This document shows, piece by piece, positions 46,862 to 63,170 of a stretch of 64,000 nt of DNA. Position 1 is the first letter of the stretch. Each line of letters starts with the position of its first letter. The notes beneath the pieces are model-generated. The model was not told the origin of the DNA and did not search any database. It saw only the letters and a list, made by a program, of their open reading frames with translations. Source of the stretch: Rotaria socialis (Eukaryota; Rotifera; Eurotatoria; Philodinida; Philodinidae); the NCBI GenBank assembly GCA_905331475.1, contig CAJNYU010003364.1, positions 372,001 through 436,000 on the forward strand, given 5' to 3'. The position numbers were made by a program, and so were the translations under genes.

Positions 46862-49850
46862 CTCTCTGTAAATTATAATCTTTGTTTCTCTACTTATACT
46901 AGTAAACCAACAGTAAATGACGGCCTGTTCTTCGTTCACTCTCTTGTGAAATAAAAACAATCTGTGCATGAGAATAAAGAAAATGGAATAAAAACTCACA
47001 ATACTGCAGGTATATTTAGTCAGAAATAGGCTATTCTGCTCTTTAATGAGATTAAAGAAAGAAAAAAAAATATCCATATTCTGCTCTATGCGTGGAATAG
47101 ACAATGAAAATATGCGAAGAAAATCGAATTAAAGATTGAATTTGTTTTTGTTTTTACTTTAAGAATTTGATTGGCATCAGTAAACGATAGGTCACAATTG
47201 AATTAAAATCTGATAGGATTTTTTCTTCATGTTTGTTTTGATTATGACTTTGATCATTTAACCCTTTCCGCTCGACTGCTGCCAAATGACAATATTTCTA
47301 TAGTTGATTGTCCTGATACACTAACTGATTTATTTTGGCGATGCAATAGACCAACAGATCTAAGAAGGACAATTAATTAATAATAGTCCTCTAAAATCAG
47401 TTACTCATGTGTACAATACAAATAGGTTTTACGATTTAGATGTTCTTTTGAAACTTTTCAAGTAGATGCAGAGATCTTTTCAGCAACAAGAATTGTTTGT
47501 CTTGCGAACCATAACTATTGTATTGACATGTTGTATAGTAATTATTGAATTGTCAAAATACTATATATCAGTGCTTGTAGCACTGATATTCGGCAAATAT
47601 TGGCTTAATGTTACCATATGACAATGCCCGGACGAAAAGGTGAAACTTTAACCTCAAACAGAGGACAGATCAATTATACAAAGCAAATTAAATATTCTGA
47701 CAAGGGCATTTCAACTGATTATTTATTAATGTTGGACCACGAGACTGAGTTAATCAACCATTAAAGTCCACATAATAAGATTTGAGAAAAATAAATAAAA
47801 AAAAACATTTCAATTAAGATGAAAACAAGTTTAATTTGCCAAGAAATCTGAATCAACTTGATAAACACTGATTGTGCAAGTAGCTACCAATAGTAGTTTC
47901 ATCACTACAGCATAGTCTTATTCTTTATCTTTATCTTTGACAAGATCGAATTCACCAAATTTATCACGTAATAATAATTGATATGATTGATTGTTATTTG
48001 TTTATTCTGAAATATCTTGGTTAATTTGATGCGTCAGTCACTTCTAAAAAGTTTTACACTTTGTATTCGAAGCTATCTGTTTGAATGTATGCATCTACAA
48101 CTGTAAGATCTTCATATTTCAGAAAGTCTAATTAACTGTCAACGCTCTATGTGAGATATTTTATGACGATCCACAGGATAGCTCAATATTGCATACTTAA
48201 TTAAGTATCTAATGTAAAGTTTCATTTCCATTAAGAAACAAAAAAGAATCATTTGCTACTTGTATTGTCTTATCTATAACAAATGTTATAATTATTCGTA
48301 TAAAATGTTATTCAACAGTACTGATGTATTTGATTCTTTAAAATATATAGTTTTCTACAATGCCTGAGTAATCGAATCATATGAATATTTTGAACCTTTA
48401 TTTTATGCATGAGATAATAAAATCACTAAGATTCTTAATATATCATATCATGCATGCGATTAAGTAAACGATTGGTTGCTTTATTACATTGATTTGATAA
48501 TTAAGATAGGCAAGAGTCCAATAGTATAATTGTAAAGCTCCAACATGTGACTCATGATGCATTGTATTGATGATCAACTTTACAAAATCACTAGTTTCTT
48601 GTAACACGACTCTTTGCTTATCTTGCTATAGCGATGTTCGTAGTAAGAATCATTCATCCGTTTACTGTCAATAATATGTGTTGTAATTAATCAAACAGTT
48701 TTCTAAATATCAAATCAACAGTATGAACTAATTGAAGCCGATTTTTAATAAATTTACGAAAATAAATAAAAGAACAGATTTTTACCAGTCACCAAATATA
48801 ATATATTTGTCAGTAAATATGATAACCATATATTATCTAAAGATATGAAAATGTTTTTCGCCAATTTCAATCGTGAATATTCTTTATTTCGGTAGCTATA
48901 TGCTGCTCTGCTTAACTTTGTTCACACAGGAGCAAGCAAATAGTCTTACCGAAATCTTTGTTATTAAATTACTTACTCATAAAAATATTAAATAATAAGA
49001 TCGGATCAAATATTTTCGTTAAATTAGAATCTTTTTTAACCCAATTCTTCATAACATTGATACAAGCACTACGAAACTTTCCAGTAACATTTTCTAATAG
49101 GTCAAACAAAGAAACATTTCCAAATTCTTATCAAAATTTGCTTGAGACGATTGTGATTCGATCGGGTGATGCAAACTGGTGAAATGTCTAGTGAAAAACA
49201 AATATCACTTCTAAAAATTAATTATGATGAAGTATGAATGAGAGAAATAAAACAAATAGGACCAACAGCCTCATGCAATGGTTGCTTAACGATAATTAAG
49301 CTTTCTACAATAAAACTCAATTGAAAGACCATGTCACACATGGTAAGATCAAGTGTAGAAATTACCGAGAAGACCGCATCAACAGAAAATATATAGCCGA
49401 GAAAAACTCGAATGAAACAGATTTCTGGAGATAATGACGTAATGGTTGAGTGTCGATCAAGTCTGATATCTAAATCAAATTGATGAGTAAATATGTCAAT
49501 GGCACTACTTGTCTGAACTACGAATCTTTCTATATTTACGTGAAATCGCATTGCTACTTTCTGTCTAATCGGTCACGCCGACCTTGTTATGATTCAACGT
49601 GAATAAAAAATCTCGTGCATCTCTGAAATGGCTTTCATATTTTTCTGTGAGGTAGCCTTGCACAACGGACTAGACTTAGAAAAGAGAACAGTGAAATATG
49701 ATTGATTTCATTTTTAAAGAAATATCAGTGTAATAATAACACCATCTCCTGTATATAGTAGGACCGCGACAGCTCCAGCTCACGAACCGGGTTCAAACGA
49801 ACCGATAAACTGTTTTGAACAGTTCATCAGTTCGGAACTGTTTCCGAACT
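46862..49850. other. Long non-coding stretch downstream of TLK
   Basis: About 3 kb, AT-rich. No gene that I can support. Short coding-like fragments on the minus strand (47918-48130) and a 109-codon minus-strand ORF at 49222-49551 may be remains of a decayed gene. Confidence 0.4.
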
Positions 49851-49858
49851 GTTACAGT
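49771..49858. repeat. Cluster of short inverted repeats
   Basis: AACTGTTTTGAACAGTT is a near-perfect stem at about 49809-49825. AGTTCGGA with TCCGAACT follows at about 49829-49850. They lie immediately left of the nested MITEs and may be the end of another element. Confidence 0.6.
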
Positions 49859-50537
49859 CATCGGCGGGCCATCAGAGGGCAGTTGGTGGCAATTGCCACA
49901 CCTGAAAAAATTATTGTTGCACTTGAAAAATTATTAGTGGATACATCCAAGGGTGTCGCGACAGCAGGGGATGAGACGGGGGTGACCCGATCCAAATATT
50001 CAAAAATTGTCTTGCATTATATTTCACAAAATGAAATGCATAGTACCTTAAGCACAATTTTACAAATTAGCCTTAGTATTGCGAAAAGTCAAACTCAAAA
50101 ATCCGGAAAAAATTCCAGAAATAGTCAAAATTTCGCCAAAAAGCCTCGAAAGCATCAGATATATTCCAGAAAAACCCTGCAAAAATGCTGAAAAGCTCTG
50201 AAAAAATCAGGATAAATTCCGAAAAATTCGAAAACAAGCAGAAAAATCTGAAAATCCCTAAAAAATCTCGAAAAAATGAAGAAAAAAGCGTAGACAAAAT
50301 GCCAAAAGAATTCCACAATTAGGAAGATCTGGCAACACTGGTTATTCCTCGTCAAGATTTTTGAAAAGTAGAATTTCATAAGTTACCCACCCGCCAATTT
50401 TCGTTGCTCGTGACACCCCTGGATATGTCTATCATTTTGTATACATATGCCGTACCCAAAACATGGCTGTGTTTTAAAAAAATTGGTATTATTATTTATT
50501 GCCACCCCTCCATATGAGACGCTATGACCCGCCGATG
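49859..50537. mobile_element. Outer hAT-like MITE (679 bp)
   Basis: Ends CATCGGCGGGCCAT and (reverse complement) CATCGGCGGGTCAT match at 13 of 14 bases. The flanks GTTACAGT (49851-49858) and GTTATAGT (50538-50545) form an 8-bp duplication with one difference. The 8-bp size is that of hAT elements. Non-autonomous; no transposase inside. Confidence 0.7.
49948..50421. mobile_element. Inner hAT-like MITE nested in the outer one (474 bp)
   Basis: The left end CAAGGGTGTCGCGA and the right end (reverse complement) CAGGGGTGTCACGA match at 12 of 14. The CAGGGGTG start is typical of hAT. The flanks GATACATC (49940-49947) and GATATGTC (50422-50429) agree at 6 of 8, both differences being transitions. 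The interior has many degenerate CCGAAAAAT-type units (50090-50290). Confidence 0.6.
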
Positions 50538-50545
50538 GTTATAGT

Positions 50546-50934
50546 CCTAGTATATGGCGTCATCTAGCGACATAGTTTGATATAGAAACAATGTTTATCA
50601 AGTAATTGGTACAGTGATCATTTCTTTGTTCATCTTCTTGATGAAAATTTCGATTTACAAAAATCTGACGACATAGTTGTACGACCTATACGCTGTTAAC
50701 ATAGTATCTGAACTGATGTGTAAAAAAACAGTCAGCAGGAAGTGCTCAAAATAATAATGATCAAAGTAGACCGTTTTTTATTCGATTTTTTGTGTTCACC
50801 ATTTGTTCAAAGCTCGAATTATAAGAGTATATCAGCCTTATCTCATAGTAATGTATTCCTCGCCTCGATTTGTCTTTATTATAGCTTCTAGGGATGTAAC
50901 GCCCTTTCCCTTAACATATTTTGAACCCTTTCAG
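50546..50934. other. Upstream region of the interrupted RGG-type gene
   Basis: No gene seen. A splice-acceptor-like CCCTTTCAG directly precedes the ATG at 50935, so a non-coding 5' exon is possible. Confidence 0.4.
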
Positions 50935-51679
50935 ATGTCTCGTCTTCCACTCCAAGCCATGAACTTCGCTAATCAGCAAGTTGGTGCAATTCTATATTGC
51001 ATGTTTTCTCTGCATGAACATACTAACATACTGTTTTTACTATATTAAATTTGTCTTTATCTCTTGTTTTTGTTTAGAATATGGCTGTTCAAAACAACAA
51101 CAACATTCCGCCAGCTCCACCATTTCAAGGTTTTGTTGTTTTCTTGCAGCAACAACAACAGTCCTGGTCCAAGAAAACGGCGCGTAAATGACCGTAGAAA
51201 CGGTATAAAACGTTGAAAAACGGCGCCGTGTTCCGTCAGCTAGGAAAACGACGAATATACTGTTAAAAACGATGGCCGTTTTCTCGCCGAAAAAACGGTC
51301 CGTAAAACGAGCTGACGGATTACGGCGAAATAAGGTGAAAATTAACGCCTCATTATATCATTTTATAGCCGTTTCAGGCCTGTTAAGAAGACCGCTCCGG
51401 CGGCCTGAATGGTTGTCCTGGGAGCTGCAACAACAAAGTAAGCTCTACAGTTCATTGTAATATCGGATTTAATGTTATATTTTTACCTTTTTAGGCAGTG
51501 TTAACCGTGGTCGCACGCGTCATCTTGGCCTTGGTGGTATTTGTCGTGGTTGTGACCGTACTCGAGCTGGTGGTGTTCTTCGTCACAATGGTCTTACTCG
51601 AGTTGGTGATCGTGTTCGTGGTGGTTCTGGTGAGATTGGTGGTGGTAAAAAAATATCCACTCGGCGTGCTACTCATTAA
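50935..51679 (+). pseudogene. Small RGG/Gln-rich gene interrupted by a transposon insertion
   Basis: Exons 50935-50979, 51078-51437 and 51495-51679. Exon 2 carries a 247-bp insertion (51168-51414) bounded by the 7-bp duplication GTCCTGG. As it stands, the frame meets a stop 19 bases into the insertion. Without the insertion and one duplication copy, the exons total 336 nt, divisible by 3 and open, giving about 111 residues. The protein would be Asn/Gln/Pro-rich in the middle (NNNNIPPAPPFQ, then a Gln run), with an Arg/Gly-rich end (NRGRTRHLGLGG, then VRGGSGEIGGGKK), suggesting RNA binding. Family not recognised. The downstream AATAAA-rich end suggests it was once transcribed. Confidence 0.55.
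51168..51414. mobile_element. CG-rich 247-bp non-autonomous insertion in an exon
   Basis: Flanked by GTCCTGG at 51161-51167 and 51415-51421. Much more CG-rich than its surroundings, with repeated AAAACGG/CCGTTTT motifs and an internal inverted pair CCGTCAGCT/AGCTGACGG (about 51234 and 51309). Terminal inverted repeats are not evident. The ACGG-rich vocabulary resembles 6845-7010 next to the CMC-like transposase, but no long match is visible. Confidence 0.65.
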
Positions 51680-52563
51680 CTAGTTTTTTTTTTGTTCTTG
51701 TAAATTTTTTCTTCAATGTTAAATAATAAATAAAATATACGTGAAAAACACAGGTTACGTACAGGCATTTTGACAACTTGCAACGAATGTGTCTAGAGAA
51801 TGATAAGAGGGAGAGACTTGTAATTTTTAATAGATATATAAGTAGACAAATTCTATAATAGTTGAAAGTTTGAGCCTCAACCTCTAGCTGTTTGGATTTT
51901 AATTATCAGTAAAATACAGGTCGATAACGCACAGACAGAAAAGGTTCTTGGCAGGTACGAAACAAGTGTAAACCCTGCAAACTACTCCATGTTAATGAAT
52001 TGCGCGAGAGAGGACTTTGTAGCTAAAAGTCAGGACTACCTTTTGGTAAAGAGAAAATACTGATACCTAGAAAAATCAGTGAGCTATTAACAAAACATTT
52101 GGTAGCGCACAGACACAGACATGAATCTTTTAAACAAAATCCTATATATAAAATTTTATTTCGCATTTGAAAATATTGGTCTAGAACATCAAATCAAAGT
52201 AATGATGTTCATTTGTTGTTCAAGCGGCCACTACTATTTTTATGTCTAATAATGTGTCCATTTTGGAAATATGATTAGAAACAAAAGTATTTCCAAGGCT
52301 TTTGTCACAAAAATGCTGAATATTGACCGGTAACTACTATTTCTTCTTCTAATTATTAAAAAGAAATTGCATACATCGACGCAGAATATACGAAAACCTA
52401 CATAAAAACTTTAAACAAATAAGTCGGTCGTTTTGTATCCGAGAATTTCAGTGCTCAACTTCAATGATGCTGGTTGACCGTTAGCCGTTTTTCATGTATA
52501 GTATTTCATTTGAACTAATTTTTTCGACTTGAAGTTTGTTAAATCTCTTTTCTCAATAATTGA

Positions 52564-52586
52564 AATATATATATATATATATATGT
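52564..52586. repeat. (TA)n microsatellite
   Basis: Eleven or more TA units; a second, shorter run lies at 52702-52720. Confidence 0.9.
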
Positions 52587-53044
52587 ATTCGCACTAAGTT
52601 ATTTGGTAACTTCGAATGTGACTTGTTCTTGACCTTGAAGCTCTTTCATGTTTGGCAAGCCACTTGAATGAGTTTTTCATTATAAAAAATTGCCCTATAT
52701 TAATATATATATATATATATCTTATATGAATATTGCTTTCAAAATCCTATATACATTCCTATATATGTGGGATGGCTCGCTACGAAGCCTGAAAAACATT
52801 AAAATACATTTGAGAATTCATCAAATCTGCATTAACAATCTATGTTCACAATATATGTCATCCGTTGTGATTATTGCAGAGAAGAATAAAGACAGAGAAA
52901 AGAAGGAAAGCTTGATGACAATGGTAAATAGCAGAAACAGAAACAGAAACAGAAATGGATGAGAAAGACGCACACATGTACAGAAATCAACCCTTGTTCA
53001 TTGACCGAAATCACAACAATAACGATAAATGAGTCCGAGCACTG

Positions 53045-53080
53045 ATAATGATAATAATAATAATAATAATAATAATAATA
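53045..53080. repeat. (TAA)n microsatellite
   Basis: About eleven tandem ATA/TAA units with one G interruption. Confidence 0.9.
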
Positions 53081-53197
53081 GTGGTGATTGAAGAAAGATG
53101 TCTGTTTGTTTTCAAAACAAAAATATCATACATAGAAAAAGAAACAACTAGGAAAATGCTAAAGTGAATAATTTATAGCGAAAATAAAAGAGAGACT

Positions 53198-57298
<4,101 letters not shown>

Positions 57299-59467
57299 AG
57301 TTTGATTGAATTTAATTTTGATAAATCGTCATCTGAAAGAATTCAAATGATTTTTTCTTTTTTTTTTATCCTATTGATATTCATTCATTCATTCTTCGAA
57401 ATTCTTCATCGGTTCAACTTATTTCTTTTTATTGGGATGAGTCATTTAGCTGTCTGTACTCTTATTTTGTCTGATTGGAGAACTATATGAAGCATGTATA
57501 CTAGCGCCGCAGATTATTTCCTCACATATTTAAATAAATTAGATGTCAAACGTGTTCGAACACAATCGATTTTTAATCAACAAACATTTTATTCTTTAAA
57601 TAAAAGCAAATCAATTCCATATAATACAACTATTTCACTAATAGTAATACGTTTTTACATTTGAAAAACATTTCCCTCGCAGTGGTTTTAATGATTAGTG
57701 TACTCTAGCAGAGAAAGTGTACGTACACTCTGTTTTTTTGAGAATACACTTTGTTTTCCCATGAAGTACACTCTGAAAATAAAATTATTGGCTCAGCAGG
57801 GTGTACGCGTACACTGTGCTTCGAAATCCTATTAAAAATACTGTTCCCTCGAATGACGAATGATCCAAATTTACTCATACAAATATAGAACTGAATTCTT
57901 TAGAAATAAGAGAAATAGATGAAATTGAATGAGTTTTCATAAAATGTACGAGATGATGTTCTAAGACGTTGTTGATCTCTTTTTATTCTGGTTGTAAGCA
58001 AAACAAATATCATTTCAGTTAGTATTTAAAGGACATCGACATTGATAATAATAGGAAAAATTACGGAATATACTTTAAATGTATGAATAACATATGAAGT
58101 TGCATTTGTGTGGTGTATTCAATTTAGAATAATAAATGGTGTACCTTGTAATTGATGCATAGTCATGGCAAAAAATGTGTGTTTTATCGTTTTAAATGAG
58201 CACTATTTTAAATAATGAGTTAAGTAGTTCATACATATAAAAATGTCATCTTCAGTATGAGAAGAAACTGTTACTTACAGTTTATCGTGTTTAATCGTCA
58301 GGTGTTAGTTTTAATGTTAAGATGTCAAATGAGGAGATTTATCGAGTAAAAATTGTTAATGAATATTTTTCTTGTGACATATTACAATAAACTGTGAAAA
58401 GCGTTGAAAAAAAGTTCATACGTGACAATCGATTTTTAATAATTTGTTTTTCTTCATTTACATAGTATAGTTATGGTTGTTTATATTCTTTTTTCTTAAA
58501 AATTTGACTTTAGACCTGTGTGTGGTAAATATACAATTGCCGAGCAAAAAATGGTCTATTGCCATCACTGCTGTGTACAAAATAATAATAGTACTAAAAT
58601 TTTCTACAACGTACACTTCATTTAAATAGTTTTAAAGTAAAAAATAACTCATGAATTGTATTGTCATTCTATGTAACAGAGTACAAAAAAAGATATTCGA
58701 GTATGTTATCATTTAGAAAAGGAAATAAATTCACAATTAGACTTACGTACGATACAGTCAATACATTGATGTATAAGTCTAGCATAAACATACTCAGAAA
58801 ATAAACGTTTATTTTTTTGTATAATAGCCAATAACAACTGATATAAATTATTCACAATTGTATCTTGTAGGCTTTCATGTAATAAACGAGCTTAGAGAAC
58901 AATGAAAAAACTAAAGTTTTTCAATAAAAAAGTGCTGGCAAAATTTTTCAAAAAAACTCTATCTGAAATGTCTTATTTTATAATTAATTGTTTTTGATTA
59001 AATTTTTCATTTTCTTAAATACATGTGACAGGTGAGTTTGGAATGACGACATTGTAGCTTTTTAATTACAAATAGCTTCAACATATTTGAATAATAAACA
59101 TGATCATTTTCTCGAGTATGCTCTCTGATTTTCTATAAAGCTAATAAATCATTTGCATATATATGTTTAATCTAGGAAAATAGCAAAACTGAATCATTAG
59201 ATCAATTTAGTTAAACTCTTTTTCTTTTCTTGTCAAAACATTTGTTTTTTGCAATTGCAATAGATTTTCACTGATACTTTTCTTCAATGAATGAGGGAGA
59301 GGTGAAAGAGTTAAAAATTGGTTGCAGTGTTAAATAAAAGTTTACATATTAAACCAGTTCTTTACTGTTGTTTCAAATCAGGCATGACCTTACCAGGAGC
59401 GTAAATAGGACGGGATGAGGAGGAGGGGGGGAGGGGTGACGGCGCCGTGTGTCGGCATGTGCCTTGG
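57299..59467. other. Intergenic region upstream of MSK
   Basis: About 2.1 kb. No gene recognised. Palindromes AGTGTACGTACACT (about 57717) and GTGTACGCGTACAC (about 57801) flank a short segment rich in GTACACT. The last 80 bases before the gap become GC-rich. Confidence 0.45.
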
Positions 59468-59922
59468 NNNNNNNNNNNNNNNNNNNNNNNNNNNNNNNNN
59501 NNNNNNNNNNNNNNNNNNNNNNNNNNNNNNNNNNNNNNNNNNNNNNNNNNNNNNNNNNNNNNNNNNNNNNNNNNNNNNNNNNNNNNNNNNNNNNNNNNNN
59601 NNNNNNNNNNNNNNNNNNNNNNNNNNNNNNNNNNNNNNNNNNNNNNNNNNNNNNNNNNNNNNNNNNNNNNNNNNNNNNNNNNNNNNNNNNNNNNNNNNNN
59701 NNNNNNNNNNNNNNNNNNNNNNNNNNNNNNNNNNNNNNNNNNNNNNNNNNNNNNNNNNNNNNNNNNNNNNNNNNNNNNNNNNNNNNNNNNNNNNNNNNNN
59801 NNNNNNNNNNNNNNNNNNNNNNNNNNNNNNNNNNNNNNNNNNNNNNNNNNNNNNNNNNNNNNNNNNNNNNNNNNNNNNNNNNNNNNNNNNNNNNNNNNNN
59901 NNNNNNNNNNNNNNNNNNNNNN
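59468..59922. other. Assembly gap (455 N)
   Basis: Undetermined bases, next to Thr/Ser-coding tandem repeats that probably broke the assembly. Confidence 0.99.
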
Positions 59923-59924
59923 GT

Positions 59925-62900
59925 GTGATATTATCAGCCACATCAACGACAACAGTGACATCGACCACATCGGAAACATCCTCCACAACTGAGACGTCAA
60001 CCACTACGGAGACATCAAGCACCACATCCACTGCAACGACGACGACGGAGACATCAAGTACAACATCTACTGCAACGGCGACGACGGAGACATCGAGTAC
60101 CACATCCACGATAACAACGATGGGAGTCTTTTCTTCAAGTTCGACGACAGCATCGTCCGGGTCGACGTTGACAACAACGTCCGGAACTACTGCGATGTTG
60201 ACGATGACAACGTTCCTTTCGACCGTGAGCTGATATTTTTTGACCTGATCGTGGTGGGCGAGTATCATGTGGAGAGAAGTCTCTTATTTTGGGGAAGGTC
60301 CTTTGTAAAAGCTGGTAGGAACGGGATAGGCTGCTCGTGAGGTGAGAAATAGTGTCATTTTACACAATTTGTTTTGGATATTCCGAAGTGTTGTTTTGGT
60401 TCGATCAGTTGCTCTGAATTTAGTTTGCGTAATTATTTTTGAGAGGTAAATCTGCGGGATTTTTGCTCTGGGATACGGTTATATTTAAGTTGTGAAAGTT
60501 TGGGCGAATGTGTGAAAGGTTATTTTGTTGGCATTGTAGACTTCTACGACAACAGCGTCCGTACCAGAGTGCATCGCAACATTTAGTGCCAACAACACGA
60601 ACCTTTTTTTTGCATGTCCGTCTAGTAATAATTTATCAATACTACCCATTAGTGGTTACAATTTACCAATGTTAACACGTGTTACATCGTTGAGTGTTCA
60701 AGGTTACAATGGTTCGCGTGGCCCTTTGGTTCAATTGCCGTCGAATATATGTTTTTTCACGAATTTGCGGGTATGTGTCTCTCCTTTTTTCATTCAAGTG
60801 CAAGTTTTTTCTTTCAAAGATATTAAATATTTCATTCAATCGTATCAATCTTGTGGATTCGGAATTGATTTATTCGAATCCATCTTGTCTAAACAATTTA
60901 CGGGTGCTTGATTTGAGTAGTAATTATCTGCAGGATTATCCGTCATTATTGTTAAGAAGCACTCAAATCATTGAGGAAGTATTTTTACAAAATAATCAAA
61001 TAACATCATTTGATCTTGGATCCATTATAATTGTTTCAATATCAATTAATTTATCTAACAATGAAATATCAAAAATAACAAATAATGCTAATATTAATGT
61101 GTCAACATACACTAGTTCATTTAGTGCATCTGTTGATTTAACAAATAATAGTGAAATTATCGATGTGACAGATAGCATATACGAAATGTATGGAGCTTGT
61201 TATGAAATTCAACAAATATTCAATACTAGTTTGCCACAGATAGTTTCAATCTTGACAATGAGTTTTTTAAATATTAATTTTGCTAGATCAAAAATAAATT
61301 GCACTTGTGATCAATACTATATACAACAAAGCTTCTTGTATTCATTTAATATGAGTCTTTCATCAACATATGCATTGTCCAATACTATGTGTACAGATCA
61401 AACATTGTTCTATAATAATTCAAATATTGCAGCTTGCAATAGGTCATCAGTTAATTTCGCAACTACAATGCCACGTCTTTGCATATTAAATTCAAATAAT
61501 GGTAATATAAGTTTAGTTAATGTGGCTGATAATATCACACAAGTGAATTAATAAAAAATAATAAAAAATTATTTATTTCGTTAACATTTTCTTTCTTTTG
61601 ATAGACATATCCATATTATCTACCTCAAATTGTGAATAATAGTTATTGTTTATTTACATTTTATTCAGGCGGTAATCGAATGTCAATTGATTGTGTAAAT
61701 GAATCAAGTACGCTGACTGCAATTTCATCATTTGCTCTTAATAGTATTTATTTTCAAAATATAACACAAGTTTCAATTAATAATCAAAATTCAGTATCTG
61801 AATTGCCAGCTTACTTATGTTCATTACCGTCCAATACTATTGATCTTTCAAATCAATCGTTTAGCATATTAAATAGCACAACATTTCCTTGTTCATCGAA
61901 TAATACAGTTCAAAATATTAATCTTGCTTACAATCAAGTTAATGTCGTCAATTTGACTTTATCCAATTGGATATCGATTGATCTAACATCAAATAATCTA
62001 GCACAATTTCCATATAGTCTCTTTGATTCAAATGAAAGTACAATATCAAGCACGCTATTATCACCACGAACACTTAGTGTATCATCGAATCAATTAACTG
62101 AATTTGATTTATTTGTTTACACGTATGCAGATACAAATACTAACTTACAGAATAATCCATTCTCGACAACACTTGATGGTTATACTATTATTAATAATTA
62201 TCAAAAACGATCGTTAGTTATTGGTTCTCTTTCGGCAAATGTAATGCTACCAAATCAAATGCGTTTTCTGCTGAACGATCAAGTTGCACAAGATTATAAT
62301 ACGTGTACTAGTAATTCATTAAACTATCTTATTGCAATATTCGAACAAATAAAAAGCAGTAATAGTAGTGCAGTAGATATTGAATGTGATTGCTCATCAA
62401 TTTATATTAAAGAATATTTCAATTCATTAAATTCATCAGACAAAATTACAAATCGATTTCAATGTAGTAATACATCAAGTTTAACAATAATACAATTTGA
62501 AAATTTAACTGAAACGAATTGTTTATCGAATATAACATTATCACCAAATAGACTTTGTCAATTTGCCAGATTAGCAGTAATTTATTTACCATAATTTTAT
62601 TGACAAAAATCTGTAGTAAATAATTTTGCTTTTCGCTATTTAGACTTCGACTGTTTCTAATTCAAATGCTAGTGGTCAATCTTTATCCATAATACTTGGG
62701 TCTGTTCTAGGATCTTTAGGTTTTCTATTACTGCTGGCAATTATTATAGGTGCTTGTTACTATATACGTAAATCATCTATTAAGAATGCTCGAATAGTAT
62801 CATACCCAAATAATTCTCGATATACGGATAATAATCGACTTGACGCACATATACAAACAAGAAATGTTCGCTGGCCACAGAATTTTGCACTACTTGATCT

Positions 62901-63170
62901 TATGCCAGTGCCACCACCACCACCACGAACACCTCGACCAGAAAATACTCGTAATTCAAAATATTTTCTACCAACAAAGCAATCAAGAAGATCAGCAGCT
63001 CGAAATTCACCATCATATTATACAGCGTAAGATGAATAATAAATGTTTCTTATATGATGAATTGAATTTTTTCTTGTAGTTCCGTTGATTTATCACAATT
63101 AGATAGTATTCGTCATCAAAGACGACGGCAACGGCCAAATGATCCTCCGATAGATCATGATGCAAATTGA
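59925..63170 (+). CDS. Mucin-like leucine-rich-repeat single-pass membrane protein (5' end in gap)
   Basis: Exons: 59925-60224 (continuing into the gap), 60540-60770, 60820-61542, 61605-62576, 62644-63026, 63080-63170; all phases agree. The N-terminal part is almost only Thr and Ser (39-bp repeats), suggesting O-glycosylation. Then come LRR-like segments (LRVLDLSSNYLQDYP, VQNINLAYNQVNVV, IDLTSNNLAQFP). Cys motifs CTCDQYY and CDCSSIYI look like LRR C-terminal caps, and Asn glycosylation sites are very frequent. One membrane helix follows (GFLLLLAIIIGACYYI), then a basic, proline-rich cytoplasmic tail (PVPPPPPRTPRP) of about 120 residues. There seem to be two LRR-plus-cap units, the second starting near 61605. 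It is probably a cell-surface adhesion or recognition protein. No named family is recognised. Confidence 0.75.
59998..60116 (+). repeat. 39-bp coding minisatellite (Thr/Ser-rich)
   Basis: About three units coding ETSSTTSTATTTT and variants. The first two are full 13-codon units, the third is partial. More copies probably lie in the gap. Confidence 0.8.

Larger units (their letters stand above)
51680..53197. other. Intergenic region between the interrupted gene and MSK
   Basis: About 1.5 kb with (TA)n at 52564-52586 and 52702-52720 and (TAA)n at 53045-53080. No gene recognised. Confidence 0.5.

Noticed and set aside
47918-48130. Minus-strand coding-like fragments (RDKFGEFDLVKDKDKE before a stop; YEDLTVVDAYIQTDSFEY ending at a GT)
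   Set aside because: They look protein-like, but I could not join them in one frame or recognise a family. They are treated as possible remains of a decayed gene, not as a CDS.
49222-49551. 109-codon minus-strand ORF
   Set aside because: No recognisable motif, no partner exons and hydrophobic random-like composition in a non-coding stretch.
51498-51683. Valine-rich ORF in another frame of the last RGG exon
   Set aside because: It is a shadow frame of the GGT/CGT-rich Arg/Gly coding sequence, which has proper splice phase with the upstream exons.
59390-60268. Long minus-strand ORF rich in Val/Asp across the second gap
   Set aside because: It is the antisense of the Thr/Ser-coding minisatellite and depends on undetermined bases. 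The plus strand joins in phase to the LRR exons.
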